A DNA stretch of 49,299 nt, taken from an uncultured Lachnospiraceae bacterium (GTDB taxonomy: Bacteria > Bacillota > Clostridia > Lachnospirales > Lachnospiraceae). Below the pieces are notes generated by a model. The model was not told where the DNA came from. It saw only the letters and a list, made by a program, of their open reading frames with translations, and did not search any database. Where the stretch lies: NCBI GenBank assembly GCA_902778245.1, contig CACYXH010000005.1, positions 1-49,299 on the forward strand. Direction: 5' to 3'. Every line of letters starts with the position of its first letter. Position 1 is the first letter of the stretch. Shown here piece by piece: positions 41,100 to 49,299 of the stretch. The position numbers and the translations under genes are program-made.

Positions 41100-43445
41100 A
41101 TGAGCCAATTTTGGTATAAGACGGGAGCAAAATTTTCCAACACTCTTCTCCAGGGCTTTTTTGCGGGAGTACTGCTCTACTGCTTCATTAACATTTTCTA
41201 TTGGATGGAAGGAAGTTTCAGCGTAAGCGAGATGGGAAAGAGTTTTGAGGAAACAGCGGTATTTTTCCAGCAGGTAGAGGATATTGTGCGGGAGAAAATT
41301 TCTTATGAACAGAATAAGGAATTGTTTGAGCGGAACGGGGAATTTGACGACAGAAAAGAAATCGACATCCGACAGTATTCCTCGGGAATGCAGGACAGCG
41401 CCAACGTAAATCTGAATACGACTTATTTTCTATGCGACCTGATTGCTTTCTATACAAATGGGCAGCAAAAAATGTGGGAACGGATCCAGAGACTTCAGAA
41501 CCAGAATCTTTCAGATCAGGAAATAGGGGAACAACTGGCTCAGGATGCACAGACGCTGGAAACAATTTTGCCGGTTTCCGGCGGCAGTTTGTCGGACTAT
41601 GCCCGTATAAGCAATCATCCTGCCACTGCTCTACTGGAATACTATCAGAACCTCTGCGAGACCAGTGAAGACATCTATTGGCGTTATCAGGAATATCAAT
41701 ATGCAGACGAGGAGACAGAAGGGGAAGAGAACAGTGAGGCTCCCAGCAACGTTCGCTATTATATAGAAAATACAAACACAAAGCAGCGCTATACCAATCT
41801 GGGGGTTAAAAGCTACCCGGCGGCTCAGAGAATGATTCAGAACAGCGATGATCTGGATTTCCTGTATATGGGGGAGCGCAGTTTCAATATTATGGTGGCG
41901 AACACGGAATATATTATGAACGATGAGGCGGCTCAGTGGTTTATCTCAGCCCGTTTCCTGGGGACAGGGGAAAAAGTGCTGCTGGCGGTAAATACAGACT
42001 ATCCTATAGGGGATAACCTGCAGGCATCTTGGCAGGCTTTTGAACGAAGAGAACCGATCATAGTTTTCAGCATTACAGCAGCGGTGGTCAGTCTGATCGC
42101 CCTGATAGTACTGGCAGTGATTTCGGTGAATACCGCAGGCCGAAGAAAAAAAGACGGAGAGTTGATCTTGAACGGATTTGACCGTGTTCCCACAGAAATT
42201 GCAGCGGGACTCTGTTTTATTACTGCCATTATCTGGTATTTTTTTATGGATTCTTTTGGGGATGGAATGGATCCCCGATATCTGGCAGAGTATTATCCAA
42301 GACAATTGTGGTTTATTGGGACGGCGGTTACGGAGTACTGGATCTTCCTGTTCAGCCTGCTCAGTCTGATACGACGGATAAAGGCCGGAAACCTGTGGAC
42401 AAACAGCGTTTGCTATGCTGTCATACTGGGCAGCCGGGGGGTGTATCGCGCCAGAAGAAGTTCGAAACGGCTGCTGATCGCCTACGTCGTGTTTTTTGCG
42501 CTGAATCTCTTTTTTCTTCGGTTTTTTGGATCAGCGGGCGTTCTCATGGCGCTGGTACTGGATATGGCGGTGCTGCTCTATCTGATGCGGGATGAAGTGG
42601 GAAACCAGAGCGTACAAGAGGGCTTATACCAGATTTCTCAGGGAAAATTGGATTATAAGATCGATACCCATGTGCTTACCGGGAATAGTCTGGAGATGGC
42701 AAAGGCTGTCAATGAAATGGGGGATGGCCTGCAAAGCGCGGTGGATTCGATCATTAAGAATGAACGGCTGAAGGCGGAATTGATCACCAACGTTTCTCAC
42801 GATATCAAGACTCCGCTGACTTCTATCATTAATTATGTGGATCTGTTAAAGCGGGAGGATATTCAGGACGATAGAGTGAAGGATTACATCAGCGTACTGG
42901 ATCAGAAATCCCAGAGATTAAAGCAGTTGACAGAAGACCTTATCGAGGCCAGTAAGATCAATTCCGGAAATATTGAACTTCACCGGATGGAACTTCGCCT
43001 TCAGCCGATGCTGCAGCAATCTTACGGGGAATTTGCCCAGCGTCTGGAGGAGAAACAGTTGGAACCGGTGCTGGAGCTGGATACGGAGCCGGTATCTGTC
43101 TGGGCGGATGGCAGGCAGTTATGGCGGATTTTTGAGAACCTGCTGAGTAATATTGTGAAGTATGCCATGCCACAGACAAGAGTTTATATGGTGCTGAAAA
43201 AAGTGGATGATCTGGCGGAGATTACATTTAAAAATGTGTCCAGGCAGAAGCTGGCACAGAGTGCCGAAGAGCTTCAGGAGCGCTTTGTTCGGGGAGATCT
43301 CAGCAGAAATACAGAGGGAAGTGGTCTGGGATTGTCGATAGCAAAGAGCCTGACCGAACTGATGGATGGGAACTTTGAGGTTTATCTGGACGGAGATGCT
43401 TTTCAGGTAACACTGCTGTTCCCGGTTTATCATCATGATTTATAA
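41100..43445 (+). CDS. Large multi-pass sensor histidine kinase
   Basis: Protein of 781 residues. A first membrane helix (about 13-36) leads to an outside sensor region of about 280 residues (40-318), a second helix (320-343), and four more helices between about 365 and 497. A HAMP-like linker (about 505-550) with L-D-Y-K-I-D-T-H precedes the dimerisation helix NVSHDIKTPLTSIINYVDLL (H567). The ATPase domain has F-E-N-L-L-S-N-I-V-K-Y and G-S-G-L-G-L-S-I-A-K. Six membrane passes with a split layout (1 + 5) are unusual for a VanS-type kinase. ATG after GGGGAGA; paired with the regulator upstream. Confidence 0.92.
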   Translation: MSQFWYKTGAKFSNTLLQGFFAGVLLYCFINIFYWMEGSFSVSEMGKSFEETAVFFQQVEDIVREKISYEQNKELFERNGEFDDRKEIDIRQYSSGMQDSANVNLNTTYFLCDLIAFYTNGQQKMWERIQRLQNQNLSDQEIGEQLAQDAQTLETILPVSGGSLSDYARISNHPATALLEYYQNLCETSEDIYWRYQEYQYADEETEGEENSEAPSNVRYYIENTNTKQRYTNLGVKSYPAAQRMIQNSDDLDFLYMGERSFNIMVANTEYIMNDEAAQWFISARFLGTGEKVLLAVNTDYPIGDNLQASWQAFERREPIIVFSITAAVVSLIALIVLAVISVNTAGRRKKDGELILNGFDRVPTEIAAGLCFITAIIWYFFMDSFGDGMDPRYLAEYYPRQLWFIGTAVTEYWIFLFSLLSLIRRIKAGNLWTNSVCYAVILGSRGVYRARRSSKRLLIAYVVFFALNLFFLRFFGSAGVLMALVLDMAVLLYLMRDEVGNQSVQEGLYQISQGKLDYKIDTHVLTGNSLEMAKAVNEMGDGLQSAVDSIIKNERLKAELITNVSHDIKTPLTSIINYVDLLKREDIQDDRVKDYISVLDQKSQRLKQLTEDLIEASKINSGNIELHRMELRLQPMLQQSYGEFAQRLEEKQLEPVLELDTEPVSVWADGRQLWRIFENLLSNIVKYAMPQTRVYMVLKKVDDLAEITFKNVSRQKLAQSAEELQERFVRGDLSRNTEGSGLGLSIAKSLTELMDGNFEVYLDGDAFQVTLLFPVYHHDL

Positions 43446-43473
43446 AAAAACTGTGAACTCTGTGCTAGTATTA

Positions 43474-43502
43474 TTGACACAGAAAAAGTTTGGGTTTACC
43501 AT
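43474..43502 (+). promoter_or_regulatory. Promoter of the zinc-ribbon/DUF5685/J-domain module
   Basis: Perfect TTGACA (43474-43479), 17 bases, TACCAT (43497-43502). Confidence 0.55.
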
Positions 43503-43562
43503 ACCTTTTAAGCGGCAGATGGGGGAAAAGAAGCTCTGTCGGCTTGAAAGGCGGGTATTAGT

Positions 43563-43958
43563 ATGAGAGAAAAATTTACAGAATTTATGGTTGGCAGATA
43601 CGGGATAGACAATTACTCAAAGTTCCTTTTGGGGTCAGCCGTGACCGTGATGGTGCTTAATTTATTTTTGCGGATAGGGCTGCTGAATTTATTGGTGCTG
43701 GGATTGCTGGCCTATGTGTATGTACGCATGTTTTCCAGAAATATTCAGAAACGCTACCAGGAGAATCGCGGGTATCTGGAGTTTAAATACAAGATTACCT
43801 CTTTTTTTGTAAAGGAAAAGCGTAGGATGGAAGACAGAAAAGTTAATCACATATATACCTGCCCAAGCTGCAAGCAGAAGATCCGTATCCCAAGAGGAAA
43901 AGGAAAAATTTGTATCACCTGCCCGAAGTGCAGGACGGAATTTACAAAAAAGAGCTGA
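43563..43958 (+). CDS. Small membrane protein with C-terminal zinc ribbon
   Basis: Protein of 131 residues. After an amphipathic start (MREKFTEFMVGRYGID) two adjacent hydrophobic segments (about 20-36 and 39-56) form a hairpin, followed by a basic stretch and a zinc ribbon C-P-S-C ... C-I-T-C-P-K-C (residues about 99-125). The ribbon would lie on the cytoplasmic side if both ends are inside. No named family is recognised. It is 11 bases upstream of the DUF5685 start and so belongs to the same operon. Confidence 0.82.
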   Translation: MREKFTEFMVGRYGIDNYSKFLLGSAVTVMVLNLFLRIGLLNLLVLGLLAYVYVRMFSRNIQKRYQENRGYLEFKYKITSFFVKEKRRMEDRKVNHIYTCPSCKQKIRIPRGKGKICITCPKCRTEFTKKS

Positions 43959-43969
43959 CAGGGAGCGTT

Positions 43970-44812
43970 ATGTTCGGATATATCTGCATTAACCAGCCAG
44001 AATTGAAGATAAAAGATTATGAGGCTTACAGAGCCTACTACTGCGGGCTTTGCCGTAATTTACAGAAACGTTATGGACGGATCGGACAGATGCTGCTAAA
44101 CTATGACATGACGTTTTTGATTCTCCTGTTGACCGGATTGTACGAGCCGAAGGAAAAACGGGAGGATCACCGCTGTATTCCTCATCCCATAAAGAAACAT
44201 ATGCAGATTCAAAATGAGATTACAGGATACGCGGCAGATATGAATGTTCTTCTGTCTTATCAGAAGGCCATGGATGACTGGAGAGATGAAGACAGCCGGG
44301 CCAAGCGGGCATTGGCAGCATCCCTGAGAGGAAATTATAATAAACTGCAGTATAAATATCCCAGACAGGCCAAAGCGCTGGAGGAGAGCATTCAACTGCT
44401 CTCGGAAGCGGAAAGGGCATCTTCGGAGGATGTTGATTATGTTGCCGGATTGTCCGGACGATTTCTCGGTGAGATTTTCGCCTGGAGAGAGGATGAGTGG
44501 ATGCAGGAATTATATTCCATGGGATTCTTTCTGGGCAAATTCATCTATCTGATGGACGCCTGGGAAGATATGGAAAAAGACCAGAAAAAGGGGAATTACA
44601 ACATCTTTCTTCTGCGGAAAGAAAAATGTCCGGAATACTATGCGGAAGATGCTGAGGCCATGCTTGTGAATATGATGAGTCAGTGTTCCGGAATTTTTGA
44701 GCGTCTGCCGATCCTTTACCGGGCAGATATTTTGCGCAATATCCTATACTCCGGCGTATGGTGTCGGTATTGTTTAATACAGGAGCGCAGGAAGAAGGCC
44801 AGTGAATCATAG
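43970..44812 (+). CDS. DUF5685 family protein
   Basis: Protein of 280 residues opening MFGYICINQPELKIKDYEAY, then R-A-Y-Y-C-G-L-C-R-N-L, the DUF5685 signature with a CxxC-type pair, and a helical remainder with Y-D-M-T-F-L, H-P-I-K-K-H, Y-L-M-D-A-W-E-D-M-E-K-D and N-I-L-Y-S-G-V-W. The conserved Asp/Glu and Cys/His residues could bind a metal; the all-helical pattern with D-A-W-E-D recalls prenyl-synthase-like folds, but this is only a guess. The ATG at 43970 follows AGGGAG. It is followed 56 bases later by a J-domain protein. Function unknown. Confidence 0.83.
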   Translation: MFGYICINQPELKIKDYEAYRAYYCGLCRNLQKRYGRIGQMLLNYDMTFLILLLTGLYEPKEKREDHRCIPHPIKKHMQIQNEITGYAADMNVLLSYQKAMDDWRDEDSRAKRALAASLRGNYNKLQYKYPRQAKALEESIQLLSEAERASSEDVDYVAGLSGRFLGEIFAWREDEWMQELYSMGFFLGKFIYLMDAWEDMEKDQKKGNYNIFLLRKEKCPEYYAEDAEAMLVNMMSQCSGIFERLPILYRADILRNILYSGVWCRYCLIQERRKKASES

Positions 44813-44868
44813 ATGTTTATTTTGAGTTTATGGAGCTGCCGCATTCAGAATGACGATGGAGGCAAAGC

Positions 44869-45555
44869 ATGAGAGATCCATATGAGGTTTTGGGAGTTTC
44901 ACGAAATGCTTCGGATGAAGATATTAAGAAATCTTATCGGAAGCTGAGTCGGAAGTATCATCCGGATGCCAATGTGAATAACCCGAATAAAGCGCAGGCA
45001 GAGGAGCGGTTCAAAGAGGTCCAGCAGGCGTACCAGCAAATTATGCGGGAGAAAGAACAGGGATACTCCGGATATACCGGTAATTCAGGTGCCGGAGGAG
45101 CCTATAATGACTTTGGCGGTTTTGGCGGGTTTGGTGGATTTGGCGGTTTTGGCGGGTATGGACAGAGCAGATCCAACACAAATTATTCCCAGGAGGATGT
45201 TCGCCTTCAGGCGGCGGCGAATTATATCAACAGCAGACACTATGCAGAGGCGTTGCATGTATTATCTGAGATATCCGGCCGTTCTGCCCGTTGGTATTAT
45301 TACAGCGCAATGGCGAATGCCGGGCAGGGGAATAACGTTACGGCGAAAGAACATGCCTCCATGGCGGTTTCTATGGAACCGAATAATCTGCAGTATCGTC
45401 AGCTGGTATCCCAACTGGAGAATGGCGGGCAGTGGTACCGGAGCATGGGCGATGTATATGGCAGCCCTCTGAGTGGGAATGGAAACCTGTGTATGAGTCT
45501 CTGTCTGGCGAATGCCCTTTGCAATTGCTGTCTGGGCGGCAGAGTGTGTTGTTGA
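44869..45555 (+). CDS. J-domain protein with Gly/Phe region, TPR-like part and Cys-rich tail
   Basis: Protein of 228 residues. The J domain (1-65) has [20 protein letters not shown] and Y-H-P-D-A-N (HPD motif intact, so it can stimulate a DnaK). Then a Gly/Phe stretch (about 75-102, [11 protein letters not shown]), a helical TPR-like part (about 110-185, [15 protein letters not shown]), and a tail with six or seven cysteines ([15 protein letters not shown]). It lacks the zinc fingers and client domains of DnaJ itself. It ends the module started at 43563. Confidence 0.88.
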   Translation: MRDPYEVLGVSRNASDEDIKKSYRKLSRKYHPDANVNNPNKAQAEERFKEVQQAYQQIMREKEQGYSGYTGNSGAGGAYNDFGGFGGFGGFGGFGGYGQSRSNTNYSQEDVRLQAAANYINSRHYAEALHVLSEISGRSARWYYYSAMANAGQGNNVTAKEHASMAVSMEPNNLQYRQLVSQLENGGQWYRSMGDVYGSPLSGNGNLCMSLCLANALCNCCLGGRVCC

Positions 45556-45589
45556 TGCAGATATCGTCACTTGTAAGGGAGCGTTGCAG

Positions 45590-46648
45590 TTGAATTTAGA
45601 GGAAGTAGTGGAGAAAATTGTCCCCCTGGATCAATCGGCAATAGAAGAAGCCTGGATACACTGGGATTCTCTTTGTAAACCCCTGCGGGGCTTTGGAAAA
45701 TTAGAAGAACTGGTAGTACAGCTGGCGGGAATTCGCCGCACGTCCGTTCCGGAGATAAAAAAACGGGCAGTTGTCATTATGGGAGCAGATAACGGTGTGG
45801 TGGGAGAGGGCGTCAGCCAGACCGGCAGTGAAGTGACAGCCCAGGTTCTGGAAAATATGGGAGACAAGATCAGCAGCGTTTGTGTGATGTCCAGATTGTT
45901 GAATGCAGATGTGATACCGGTCAATATCGGTATGAACACTGATGGAAAGCATCCGGCTATCCGAAACCGCGCAGTGCGTTATGGTACCGGCAATATCGCC
46001 AAAGAGCCGGCTATGAGCCGTCAGGAATGTCTGAAAGCCATAGAAGAAGGGATCCGTATTATCGGTGAGCTAAAACAGGAGGGATACGACCTTATCATTA
46101 CTGGAGAGATGGGCATTGGAAATACTACCACCAGTTCCGCCTGTGCCTCTGTAATCTTGAACAAGGATCCAGGGGAAGTGACAGGGCGGGGGGCCGGACT
46201 TTCCAGCGAGGGTTTGAAGCGTAAAATATCGGTGATCCGCAGGGCTTTAGAGGTCAATCATCCGGATCCGCAGGATGCGGTTGACGTGATGGCGAAGGTC
46301 GGCGGGCTGGACATTGCAGGTATGACAGGATGTTTTCTTGGAGCGGCCTATTATCAGCTTCCGGTTTTGATAGATGGATTTATTTCAGGAGTTTCTGCAT
46401 ATTTTGCAGCGCAGCTTTGCCCCGTATCAAAAGAATATATGTATGCCACTCACTGTGGGACTGAGCCTGCTGCTGAGATGATTTTGGATGCTTTGGGTCT
46501 GGAGCCCGTACTCTATGCAGGGATGCATCTGGGAGAAGGCGCTGGGGCTGCAGCTTTTCTGCCGCTGCTGGATCAGGCTCTGAATGTATATTATGGCCTG
46601 CCGGTATTTGCGGCGGGGAAGGTGGAGGCGTACGAACATCTGAAATAA
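45590..46648 (+). CDS. cobT: Nicotinate-nucleotide--dimethylbenzimidazole phosphoribosyltransferase
   Basis: Activates the lower ligand base for cobalamin assembly. Protein of 352 residues, the family length. Motifs: M-G-A-D-N-G-V-V-G-E-G-V-S, GEMGIGNTTTSSA, G-R-G-A-G-L, VGGLDIAGMTG and catalytic E316 in HLGEGAGAA. The TTG at 45590 is chosen because AAGGGAG lies 8 bases upstream and the length then fits; a longer frame starting at 45512 overlaps the J-domain gene. No cobalamin riboswitch is seen before it, and other cobalamin genes are not in the window. Confidence 0.94.
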   Translation: MNLEEVVEKIVPLDQSAIEEAWIHWDSLCKPLRGFGKLEELVVQLAGIRRTSVPEIKKRAVVIMGADNGVVGEGVSQTGSEVTAQVLENMGDKISSVCVMSRLLNADVIPVNIGMNTDGKHPAIRNRAVRYGTGNIAKEPAMSRQECLKAIEEGIRIIGELKQEGYDLIITGEMGIGNTTTSSACASVILNKDPGEVTGRGAGLSSEGLKRKISVIRRALEVNHPDPQDAVDVMAKVGGLDIAGMTGCFLGAAYYQLPVLIDGFISGVSAYFAAQLCPVSKEYMYATHCGTEPAAEMILDALGLEPVLYAGMHLGEGAGAAAFLPLLDQALNVYYGLPVFAAGKVEAYEHLK

Positions 46649-46716
46649 ATTGATACAAATATCGGAAAATTGTGTTATAATTTAGATAATATTTGTATCT
46701 GAAGGGGGGAAGTTTT

Positions 46717-47331
46717 ATGGAAAGCAATACTATTATTACGATTGGACGTCAATTTGGCAGCGGCGGACACGAGGTGGGACGGGAACTGGCCAAGGAGCTT
46801 GGTCTGAAGATTTATGATAAGGAACTGCTGAAACTGATTGCGGAGGAGAGCGGTATCTGTGAGAAAGTTTTACAGGATTACGACGAAAAACCCACCAACA
46901 GTCTGCTTTACTCCATTGTGATGGATGTGTATCCGTCCATGAATTACGTTGGCACCTCCTTGAATCAGCAAGTTTATCAGGCGCAGTTTGATACGATCAA
47001 GAAGCTGGGACAGACCGGAGGGTGCGTGATTGTTGGTCGGGCAGCGGACTATATACTGAGAGAATACAAAAACCTGACTACGGTGTTTGTACATGCGAGT
47101 TTGGATTACCGGATTCAGCGTGTGGCTGAGTTTGAGAAAATAACTGATGCCAAAGCAAAAGATATGATCCTGAAAGCGGACAAAAAGCGAGCAAGTTTCT
47201 ATAATTTCCAGACAGATAAGAAGTGGGGCGCAGTATCCAGTTACAACTTAAGCGTAGATACCAGCGATCTGGGCATAGAAGGAGCTGTGAAACTCATCAA
47301 AAATTATATTGAGATCAAAAACGCAAAGTAA
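46717..47331 (+). CDS. Cytidylate kinase-like family protein
   Basis: Protein of 204 residues. The P-loop is IGRQFGSGGHEVGRELA, followed by Y-D-K-E-L-L, a lid-like region, G-C-V-I-V-G-R-A-A-D-Y-I-L, and K-K-R-A-S-F-Y-N-F. This is the family 'cytidylate kinase-like' (AAK6-type), common in Clostridia and distinct from Cmk; the nucleotide substrate is not established. The ATG at 46717 follows GGGGGGAAG and the family opening; a TATAAT at 46676-46681 with a loose TTGATA 20 bases upstream may be its promoter. It ends before the palindromic repeat. Confidence 0.87.
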   Translation: MESNTIITIGRQFGSGGHEVGRELAKELGLKIYDKELLKLIAEESGICEKVLQDYDEKPTNSLLYSIVMDVYPSMNYVGTSLNQQVYQAQFDTIKKLGQTGGCVIVGRAADYILREYKNLTTVFVHASLDYRIQRVAEFEKITDAKAKDMILKADKKRASFYNFQTDKKWGAVSSYNLSVDTSDLGIEGAVKLIKNYIEIKNAK

Positions 47332-47370
47332 GCGATGCTCTGCGGACAACACCAGCAGCGTAAGAGAAGA

Positions 47371-47441
47371 GGGACCGGCGCACGAAGTGCATAAATTGCA
47401 TAATTATAATTATGCAATAAAATGCTTTGTGCGCCGGCCCC
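47371..47441. repeat. Palindromic dispersed repeat, copy 2
   Basis: Arms of 36 and 35 bases (GGGACCGGCGCAC... and ...GTGCGCCGGCCCC) meet at the centre TAATTA/TAATTA with only a few mismatches. It is inverted relative to the copy at 22361-22427 and shares the 20-base core exactly. It lies between two convergent genes, the cytidylate-kinase-like gene and pyrG, where it may act as a terminator (TTCTTTT follows). Confidence 0.8.
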
Positions 47442-47446
47442 TTCTT

Positions 47447-49057
47447 TTACCGTTTTTCTTTATGCTGCAGGGAGGCTTCTACGAAGCCTTTGAACAGCGG
47501 GTGCGGGCGGTTCGGTCTGGATTTCAGTTCCGGATGTCCCTGCGTTCCGATAAAGAACGGATGCTGTTTCAATTCCACCATCTCTACGATACGCCCGTCC
47601 GGAGAAAGACCGGAGAGGGTCAGACCGTGATCGGTCAAAGCTTTCCTGTAATCATTATTTACTTCATAGCGGTGTCTGTGCCGTTCCTCAATGTGATCCG
47701 CTCCATAGAGCTGATAAGCCTTTGAACTGGGATCTAATACACAAGGGTAAGAACCAAGCCGCAGTGTTCCACCAATATCTTCTACGCCGTTCTGATCCGG
47801 CATCAATGCAATGACAGGATGGGTGGTCTGAGGATTCAATTCTATGCTGTGAGCATCCGCATATCCCACCACATGGCGGGCATACTCTACAATAGAGAGC
47901 TGCATACCCAGGCAAAGACCGAGGAACGGAATATTATTCTCCCGGGCATACTGAATCGCGGTAATCTTCCCGTCAATGCCGCGGTCACCGAAACCGCCCG
48001 GCACCAGAATGCCGTCTACATCGCTTAATTCTTCTTGCACATTTTCTTCATTCAGATACTCGGAATCGATCCATTTAATATGCACAGTGGCGTGCTGGGC
48101 AATGCCCCCGTGCTTCAGGGCTTCTACTACACTGATGTATGCATCGTGCAGCTGTATGTATTTTCCTACAAGAGCCACAGTAACGTCCTTTGTGGGATGA
48201 CGAAGGGCATCCACCATGGAAATCCAGTCTGCCAGATCCGGCGAAGGACAATCCAGGTGGAGACATTCGCAGGCTACCTGTGCCAGGTTTTCTTTTTCCA
48301 TAGCCAGAGGAGCTTCATATAAGTATTCCACATCCAGGTTTTGAAGAACATGATTGCTGGGTACATTACAGAACAGAGCAATCTTATCTTTCAACTGCTG
48401 ATCCAGGGGATGCTCGGAACGGCAGACAATGATATCGGGCCAGATCCCCATTCCCTGCAGTTCTTTTACGCTGGCTTGGGTGGGTTTCGTCTTCATCTCG
48501 CCGGACGCTTTCAGATACGGTATCAGGGTGACGTGGATGAGAATCGCGTTTTCGTGCCCCACCTCATGCTGAAACTGCCGGATGGCTTCCAGAAAAGGCT
48601 GGCTCTCAATATCACCTACGGTTCCTCCGACTTCAATGATAGCGATTCGGGTATCATCAGAAGTATAGTCTCGGTGGAACCGGCTCTTGATCTCATTCGT
48701 AATATGAGGAATGACCTGCACCGTGCCGCCGCCGTAATCGCCCCGACGCTCCTTGTGCAGCACAGACCAGTAAATTTTCCCCGTGGTGACATTGGAGTTT
48801 TTGGTGAGACTTTCATCAATGAATCTCTCGTAATGTCCCAGATCCAGATCCGTTTCCGCGCCATCGTCGGTGACGAAGACTTCTCCGTGCTGTATGGGGT
48901 TCATAGTTCCAGGATCAATATTAATATAGGGATCAAACTTTTGCATGGTGACCTTGTAGCCCCGGGCTTTCAGAAGCCGTCCAAGAGAGGCTGCTGTGAT
49001 CCCCTTGCCAAGCCCGGAAACAACGCCGCCGGTTACAAAAACGTATTTTACTGGCAT
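47447..49057 (-). CDS. pyrG: CTP synthase
   Basis: Makes CTP from UTP, ATP and glutamine. Protein of 536 residues, full length. The synthase domain (1-265) begins [20 protein letters not shown] with the P-loop GLGKG, and includes [13 protein letters not shown] and [10 protein letters not shown]. The glutaminase domain (about 290-530) has G-G-F-G-D-R-G, the nucleophile in GLCLGMQLS, and the H/E pair in [12 protein letters not shown] follows AAGGAGG. The short leader has two TATAAT-like boxes (minus strand, about 49095-49110) but no attenuator hairpin. Confidence 0.96.
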   Translation of the reverse strand: MPVKYVFVTGGVVSGLGKGITAASLGRLLKARGYKVTMQKFDPYINIDPGTMNPIQHGEVFVTDDGAETDLDLGHYERFIDESLTKNSNVTTGKIYWSVLHKERRGDYGGGTVQVIPHITNEIKSRFHRDYTSDDTRIAIIEVGGTVGDIESQPFLEAIRQFQHEVGHENAILIHVTLIPYLKASGEMKTKPTQASVKELQGMGIWPDIIVCRSEHPLDQQLKDKIALFCNVPSNHVLQNLDVEYLYEAPLAMEKENLAQVACECLHLDCPSPDLADWISMVDALRHPTKDVTVALVGKYIQLHDAYISVVEALKHGGIAQHATVHIKWIDSEYLNEENVQEELSDVDGILVPGGFGDRGIDGKITAIQYARENNIPFLGLCLGMQLSIVEYARHVVGYADAHSIELNPQTTHPVIALMPDQNGVEDIGGTLRLGSYPCVLDPSSKAYQLYGADHIEERHRHRYEVNNDYRKALTDHGLTLSGLSPDGRIVEMVELKQHPFFIGTQGHPELKSRPNRPHPLFKGFVEASLQHKEKR

Positions 49058-49156
49058 ATTTTTCCTCCTTAAAAATTAAAATCACAATTATACCATTATA
49101 CAACCGAAACCGAGAGAAATCTACTAAATTTTATTAAGAATTGTTACTATTCACAG

Positions 49157-49223
49157 CCTGTTTGAATCAGGTTCTGGCTTGTTATGCTTGCATGGACAAA
49201 ACAGGTTCTGATTTCAAACAAGG
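49157..49223. repeat. Imperfect inverted repeat at the window end
   Basis: CCTGTTTGAATCAGGTTCTG (49157-49176) and CAGGTTCTGATTTCAAACAAGG-type sequence (49202-49223) are inverted copies with two small gaps; CAGGTTCTG also occurs twice directly. No gene is seen between pyrG and the window end; the last 60 bases are GC-rich and may belong to a repeat that is cut off. Confidence 0.5.
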
Positions 49224-49299
49224 CCTGCGAAGCAGGAACCTCCCCCACAACCTCAGACATAAGCGTCGTAAGACGCGGCAGACGTGCGCAGCACGGATG

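Overview
The window reads as a low-to-mid GC Gram-positive chromosome of the class Clostridia, most likely a gut member of the Lachnospiraceae. The reasons are strong AGGAGG-type ribosome sites, sigma-A promoters with 17-base spacers, a spoVG gene, a large Bacillus-type SRP RNA, a glgC-glgD pair, and DUF1934, DUF5685 and DUF6128-like proteins. No species is claimed. Nearly all of the window is ordinary core chromosome, with two accessory patches at about 15.5-17.1 kb and 20.6-22.6 kb.

Layout. 0.1-7.7 kb: GtrA-like membrane protein, a class A penicillin-binding protein with an apparent C-terminal frameshift, a YigZ protein ended by a MITE-like repeat, a DUF1934 protein, glutamate racemase, a small membrane protein, and a lipoprotein that fuses an FKBP domain to a trigger-factor-like C-terminus. 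7.7-15.5 kb: uracil permease, a GntR/ABC/two-membrane-protein operon of YtrA type with a likely operator, a secreted M13 peptidase and an HtrA protease. 15.5-17.1 kb: gene-poor debris with an integrase remnant and two type I toxin-antitoxin loci of the holin-like (TxpA/RatA) kind, one intact and one broken by one missing base. 17.1-20.6 kb: rRNA methyltransferase, a DUF6128-like protein, SRP RNA, tadA and tRNA-Ser(CGA). 20.8-22.6 kb: a HipA-like kinase fused to a DUF6788-like domain, a palindromic repeat and a 23-residue cysteine-containing small ORF.

22.6-33.1 kb holds housekeeping genes: HAD phosphatase, xpt, mscL with a zinc-ribbon tail, an SbcD/SbcC-like pair followed by endonuclease IV, then on the minus strand murC, a DnaD-like protein, a DnaC/DnaI-like loader and prs. 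A cluster of DnaA-box sequences lies between murC and the DnaD-like gene. 33.4-40.2 kb holds glycogen and envelope genes: glgC, glgD, spoVG, plsC, malQ and a secreted NlpC/P60 hydrolase with an APVTE repeat. 40.3-49.1 kb holds a VanR-like response regulator with a large multi-pass histidine kinase, a module of a zinc-ribbon membrane protein, a DUF5685 protein and a J-domain protein, then cobT, a cytidylate-kinase-like protein, a second copy of the palindromic repeat, and pyrG.

The most notable items are the paired type I toxin-antitoxin loci at different stages of decay, the DnaA-box cluster in front of the primosome genes, the small cysteine peptide unit ending at a palindrome, the perfect 14-base palindrome between mscL and the SbcD-like gene, and the kinase fusion beside tRNA-Ser. 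All calls come from reading the sequence; no database search was run.
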